Both the position numbers and the translations under genes were made by a program. Positions 58,160 to 64,000 of a stretch of 64,000 bases of DNA are shown piece after piece. The stretch spans positions 868,001 through 932,000 of the forward strand of contig CAVXJZ010000002.1 in NCBI GenBank assembly GCA_963762205.1. Direction: 5' to 3'. The notes under the pieces are model-generated. The model was not told where the DNA came from. It did not search any database and worked only from the letters and a program-made list of their open reading frames with translations. Origin of the DNA: VRUE01 sp963762205 (GTDB taxonomy: Bacteria > Actinomycetota > Thermoleophilia > Solirubrobacterales > 70-9). Position 1 is the first letter of the stretch; each line of letters begins with the position of its first letter.

Positions 58160-58776
58160 CAGGAGAGCCTCTCCTTGAGCTTCTCGAGCGCCCTTTCGGA
58201 GACGACCAGGGAGGCGGCGCCGATCACGTCGGCGACGCCGACCGCACCGACCTCGACGACCTCGACCCGGGGGATGTTGCGAAAGCTCTTCAGGGCGCCC
58301 GTCTCCTCGCCCTCGAGGACCACGAGCGAGGGCTGCCCGGCGCCCCACTTCGAGAGCGCCTGGGCGGCGGACTTGGTCGAGGGGGTCTCGAAGCCGCCCG
58401 CGTCGAGGACGGCGATGCTGCCGCGCTCGGCGTGGACCGAGAGCGCCGCCCGCATCGCTCTGCGGCGCGCCTTGCGGTTGACCTTGACCGTGTAGTGGCG
58501 CGGCTTGGGGCCGAAGGCGACGCCGCCGCCGTAGCGGTTGGGGACGCCCAGCGTGCCGGCGCGGGCGCGGCCCGTGCCCTTCTGGCGCCAGGCCTTGGCG
58601 CCGGTGAAGGCGACCTCGCCGCGGGTCCGGGTCGAGGCGTTGCCGCCCCGCCGCGCGTTCAGGTCCGCGCGCGCCGCCTCGTGCACGAGCGACTGGTGGA
58701 AGGGCTCGGCGAAGACCTCCTTGGGCAGGTCCGCCTTGGTCGTCTTTCCGAGCACCGCGGCTTTAGCTGTCGCCAT
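58159..58776 (-). CDS. rplD: 50S ribosomal protein L4
   Basis: A 205-residue L4, which reaches into the exit tunnel. The tunnel loop KAWRQKGTGRARAGTLGVPN is present, as is NARRGGNASTRTRGEVAFTG before it. Its start overlaps the end of rplC by 14 bases. Confidence 0.97.
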   Translation of the reverse strand: MATAKAAVLGKTTKADLPKEVFAEPFHQSLVHEAARADLNARRGGNASTRTRGEVAFTGAKAWRQKGTGRARAGTLGVPNRYGGGVAFGPKPRHYTVKVNRKARRRAMRAALSVHAERGSIAVLDAGGFETPSTKSAAQALSKWGAGQPSLVVLEGEETGALKSFRNIPRVEVVEVGAVGVADVIGAASLVVSERALEKLKERLS

Positions 58777-59404
58777 CGGTCCTCACCTCGACGAGGGCGT
58801 TCTTGGAGCCTGGAACGGAGCCGCGGATCAGCAGCAGGTTGCGCTCGGCGTCGACGTCGGCGACTTCGAGGCCACGCTGGGTCACCCGCTTGGCGCCCAT
58901 CTGGCCCGGCATCTTCATCCCTTTGAAGACGCGGGCGGGGAAGGTGCTGGCGCCGATCGAGCCCGGGGCCCGCACGTTGTGCGAGCCGTGGCTGACCGGG
59001 CCGCGGCTGAAGTTGTGGCGCTTGATCCCACCCTGGAAGCCCTTGCCGATCGAGACCCCGGAGACCTTCACCCGCTGGCCCGCCTCGAAGGACTCGACCG
59101 TGACGTCGTCGCCGATCTTGGCCCCCTCGTCCCCGCCGAGGTCGGCGTCGCGGAACTCGACCAGATGGCGCATCGGGCCGGAGCCGGCCTTCTTCAGGTG
59201 GCCCTCCTCGGCCCTCGTCAGCTTGCCCTGCTTGACCTCGCCGAAGGCGAGCTGGACGGCGGCGTAGCCGTCCCTCTCGTCCTCGCGGACGGCGGTCACC
59301 TTGCAGGGGCCGGCCTCGATCACGGTCACGGGCACGACCTCCCCGTCCTCGCGGAAGACCTGGGTCATGCCGAGCTTCTTGCCGAGAATGGCTGCCATCT
59401 GCAT
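58763..59404 (-). CDS. rplC: 50S ribosomal protein L3
   Basis: A 213-residue L3. The start AAILGKKLGMTQVFREDGEV and the W-finger region FQGGIKRHNFSRGPVSHGSH, then NVRAPGSIGASTFPARVFKG, are typical. There are two possible Mets at the start (59404, 59398). It begins directly after the rpsJ stop with no gap. Confidence 0.98.
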   Translation of the reverse strand: MQMAAILGKKLGMTQVFREDGEVVPVTVIEAGPCKVTAVREDERDGYAAVQLAFGEVKQGKLTRAEEGHLKKAGSGPMRHLVEFRDADLGGDEGAKIGDDVTVESFEAGQRVKVSGVSIGKGFQGGIKRHNFSRGPVSHGSHNVRAPGSIGASTFPARVFKGMKMPGQMGAKRVTQRGLEVADVDAERNLLLIRGSVPGSKNALVEVRTDGDS

Positions 59405-59725
59405 CTAGAGGCGAATCTCGATGTCGACCCCGGCCGGCAGCGAGTCCAGGCGCTGCAGCGAGTCGACGGTTTTCGGCGAGGGCTGGAGGATGTCGATTAA
59501 CCGCTTGTGGGTGCGGATCTCGAAGTGCTCGCGCGAGTCCTTGTCCTTGAACGGCGACTTGATCACGCAGTAGACGTTTTTCTCGGTCGGCAGGGGCACC
59601 GGCCCCGAGACCGAGGCGCCGGTGCGCTCGGCGGTCTCGACGATCTCGCGGGCAGCGCGATCTATGGCGTCGTGGTCGTACGCCTTCAGCCTGATCCGGA
59701 TTTTCTGTGCTGCTATCGCTGCCAC
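59405..59725 (-). CDS. rpsJ: 30S ribosomal protein S10
   Basis: A 106-residue S10, first gene of the S10 block. The core KIRIRLKAYDHDAIDRAARE, SGPVPLPTEKNVYCVIKSPF, and REHFEIRTHKRLIDILQPSP are all as expected. The start is a GTG at 59725 with only a weak purine-rich stretch upstream. The 206-base gap to tuf holds the tuf terminator and should hold the S10 promoter. Confidence 0.97.
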   Translation of the reverse strand: MAAIAAQKIRIRLKAYDHDAIDRAAREIVETAERTGASVSGPVPLPTEKNVYCVIKSPFKDKDSREHFEIRTHKRLIDILQPSPKTVDSLQRLDSLPAGVDIEIRL

Positions 59726-59874
59726 TTCTTAAATCTGTCTCTCTTGGGTCTTTCTTGTTTCGCGCCGCTGGTCTCTAGGGCGCAATAAGGGCGGGGCCCC
59801 TTTTGATCTCCAGGCCTCGCTTCGCTCGGCTCAGAGGGGGCGCCGCCCCGGTCGTATGTCCTTTGCAGTTGTCC

Positions 59875-59920
59875 TGCCCCCGGCGGGGGCAGAGAAAGGG
59901 CGGGCCCGGAAGGCCCGCCC
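59875..59920 (-). terminator. tandem hairpin terminator after tuf
   Basis: On the minus strand the first hairpin is GGGCGGGCC (59920-59912) and GGCCCGCCC (59906-59898) around TTCCG, followed directly by TTTCTCTG, which is a short T-rich tail. It starts 11 bases after the tuf stop. A second hairpin (CTGCCCC/GGGGCAG, 59875-59892) follows. Confidence 0.7.
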
Positions 59921-59931
59921 GTTCAGGGGGT

Positions 59932-61116
<1,185 letters not shown>

Positions 61117-61187
61117 CGCTCTCCGTTTCTACCTTTCGAAGTCGGTTTCTGTCTGCTGTCGTTGCTTAAGTCTTTGACGTCATGCCT

Positions 61188-61209
61188 GGCAGGACAGCAT
61201 TGTCCTGCC
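61188..61209 (-). promoter_or_regulatory. hairpin in the fusA-tuf gap
   Basis: GGCAGGACA (61188-61196) pairs exactly with TGTCCTGCC (61201-61209) around a 4-base loop. There is no T-run, so attenuation or processing is more likely than full termination. Confidence 0.5.
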
Positions 61210-61226
61210 TGCGGGCGAACCTGGGA

Positions 61227-61232
61227 AATATA
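61227..61232 (-). promoter_or_regulatory. possible tuf promoter -10 (TATATT)
   Basis: TATATT on the minus strand, 32 bases after the fusA stop. I see no good -35 at the right distance, so this is tentative. Confidence 0.35.
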
Positions 61233-61262
61233 GCCAGATACCCGCCTCGTTAGCTGCCGGCC

Positions 61263-63374
<2,112 letters not shown>

Positions 63375-63379
63375 GGTCT

Positions 63380-63386
63380 TAAGGTA
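63380..63386. promoter_or_regulatory. overlapping -10 boxes of fusA and divergent gene
   Basis: TACCTT on the minus strand (63386-63381) lies 6 bases before the fusA ATG. On the plus strand the same bases read TAAGGT (63380-63385), 14 bases before the ATG at 63400. Only 25 bases separate the two starts. Confidence 0.4.
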
Positions 63387-63399
63387 AAGGTGTCGAGCG

Positions 63400-64000
63400 A
63401 TGCGGGGACGAGCGAAAAAGAAGCCACCCGGCGGGGACCGTGGTCGGCGCAAGAAAAAGGCCCTCACGGGCCCCCGAAAGCCCACTAAGGAGAAGCGGGC
63501 TCGGCGACGCGGAATAGTAGCAGCGAGGCGGCGCCGCAGGGCGTCGATTCCCAAGCTCTTCGCCAGATGGTCGCGCCGCGTCGACCGCCGCGTCGACCGC
63601 CTCCTCGCGCGCGCCGAGCCGCTCGTGGTGCGTGCCCGGGCGGACGCCCGCCGTGCCCACGCCCGCTGGTCGCGGCGGCTGCTGCGCTGGGGCGGGCCCG
63701 TGTACGCCGGCGCCGGTCGCCTGGCGCGCTGGGCCGGGCGCCGCCTGCGGCCGCTCGGCGTCCTCGCCCTGCGCCTGCTCGGGCTCGCCGAGCGCCGGGC
63801 GCGACGGGCCGCGGCCTGGGCCGTGCGCACCTCGACCCGGGCCGGCGCCGTGATCACCCCCGAACGGGCGATCTGCGGCGTGATCGTCGCCTCCGCCGCC
63901 TGCCTGCTCGCGTCTCAGTTCGTCGACTACCGGGGCGTCGAGGTCGGCGGCCCCGGCTACGCGGGGCTGCCGGAAGCGGCCCGGGCGCCGACCGTCGGCG
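63400..64000 (+). CDS. partial gene: basic protein with a membrane segment (cut by window edge)
   Basis: An open frame of 200 codons runs from the ATG at 63400 to the window end without a stop. The first 50 residues are very basic (KKKPPGGDRGRRKKK then RKPTKEKRARRR). A long Arg/Ala/Leu-rich helical region follows, then a membrane segment ICGVIVASAACLLASQFVDY and an outside-looking part (RGVEVGGPGYAGLPEAARAP). An AAAGGTG stretch precedes the ATG. I do not recognise the family. The high Arg content could come from a GC-rich shadow frame, but the opposite strand has no gene here. Confidence 0.6.
   Translation, partial: MRGRAKKKPPGGDRGRRKKKALTGPRKPTKEKRARRRGIVAARRRRRASIPKLFARWSRRVDRRVDRLLARAEPLVVRARADARRAHARWSRRLLRWGGPVYAGAGRLARWAGRRLRPLGVLALRLLGLAERRARRAAAWAVRTSTRAGAVITPERAICGVIVASAACLLASQFVDYRGVEVGGPGYAGLPEAARAPTVG

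Overview
The window is GC-rich chromosomal DNA (roughly 70% GC by eye) from an actinobacterium. The gene order of the ribosomal block, the deazaflavin (F420-type) oxidoreductase, the SigB/F-type sigma module with an HATPase anti-sigma factor and a STAS antagonist, and the many genes with a -10 box directly before the start codon all fit Actinomycetota. Thermoleophilia/Solirubrobacterales is my best guess from overall flavour, but this is inference and was not tested by a search. I see no IS element, integrase, CRISPR array or phage gene.

Layout. 0-7.9 kb: DUF4389 membrane protein, two SDR oxidoreductases around a deazaflavin-dependent oxidoreductase, an MBL-fold hydrolase, a large MMPL exporter and a PlsC-type acyltransferase. 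7.9-16.5 kb: glycerol kinase, a TetR regulator divergent from an unusual tandem double-TetR protein, a GT2 glycosyltransferase divergent from a biotinyl carrier protein, then enoyl-CoA hydratase, AlkA-like glycosylase and a CHASE-GGDEF cyclase, and a GH3 hydrolase. 16.5-23.1 kb: biotin synthesis, bioB-bioF-bioD and a separate bioA, split by a marR-MFS efflux pair. 23-34 kb: NUDIX hydrolase, hexapeptide transferase, glycosyltransferase, LemA, rubredoxin, a GMC oxidoreductase, superoxide dismutase, a sigma/anti-sigma/STAS stress module, a secreted GH-A-fold hydrolase, tRNA-Pro(CGG), a thioredoxin-fold protein and a 61-residue protein. 34-42.5 kb: acyl-CoA ligase, patatin, D-Ala-D-Ala carboxypeptidase, ligA, surE and truA.

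42.7-63.4 kb: a continuous minus-strand translation block reading fusA, tuf, rpsJ-rplC-rplD-rplW-rplB-rpsS-rplV-rpsC-rplP-rpmC-rpsQ, rplN-rplX-rplE-rpsN-rpsH-rplF-rplR-rpsE-rpmD-rplO-secY-adk-map, an O-methyltransferase, rpmJ-rpsM-rpsK-rpsD-rpoA-rplQ. Most genes overlap by 1-8 bases (TGATG, GTGA), which implies translational coupling. rpsL and rpsG are not next to fusA, and infA is not next to rpmJ. A divergent, truncated membrane-protein gene runs off the right edge.

Three observations stand out. (1) Two copies of a roughly 80-base palindromic element lie in frame inside the low-complexity tails of rpsE and rpsQ. Their hairpins agree by compensatory base changes, so they look like an in-ORF mobile palindrome comparable to Rickettsia palindromic elements. 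(2) Seven genes (glpK, a tetR, an enoyl-CoA hydratase, a GH3 gene, truA, rpsK, rpsQ) carry nine reading-frame breaks, every one of the same sign (one extra base). Because rpsK is essential, sequence error is the likeliest cause. (3) Many genes have a -10 hexamer 6-9 bases before the start codon (leaderless mRNAs), and at least two divergent gene pairs appear to share one symmetric -10 box.
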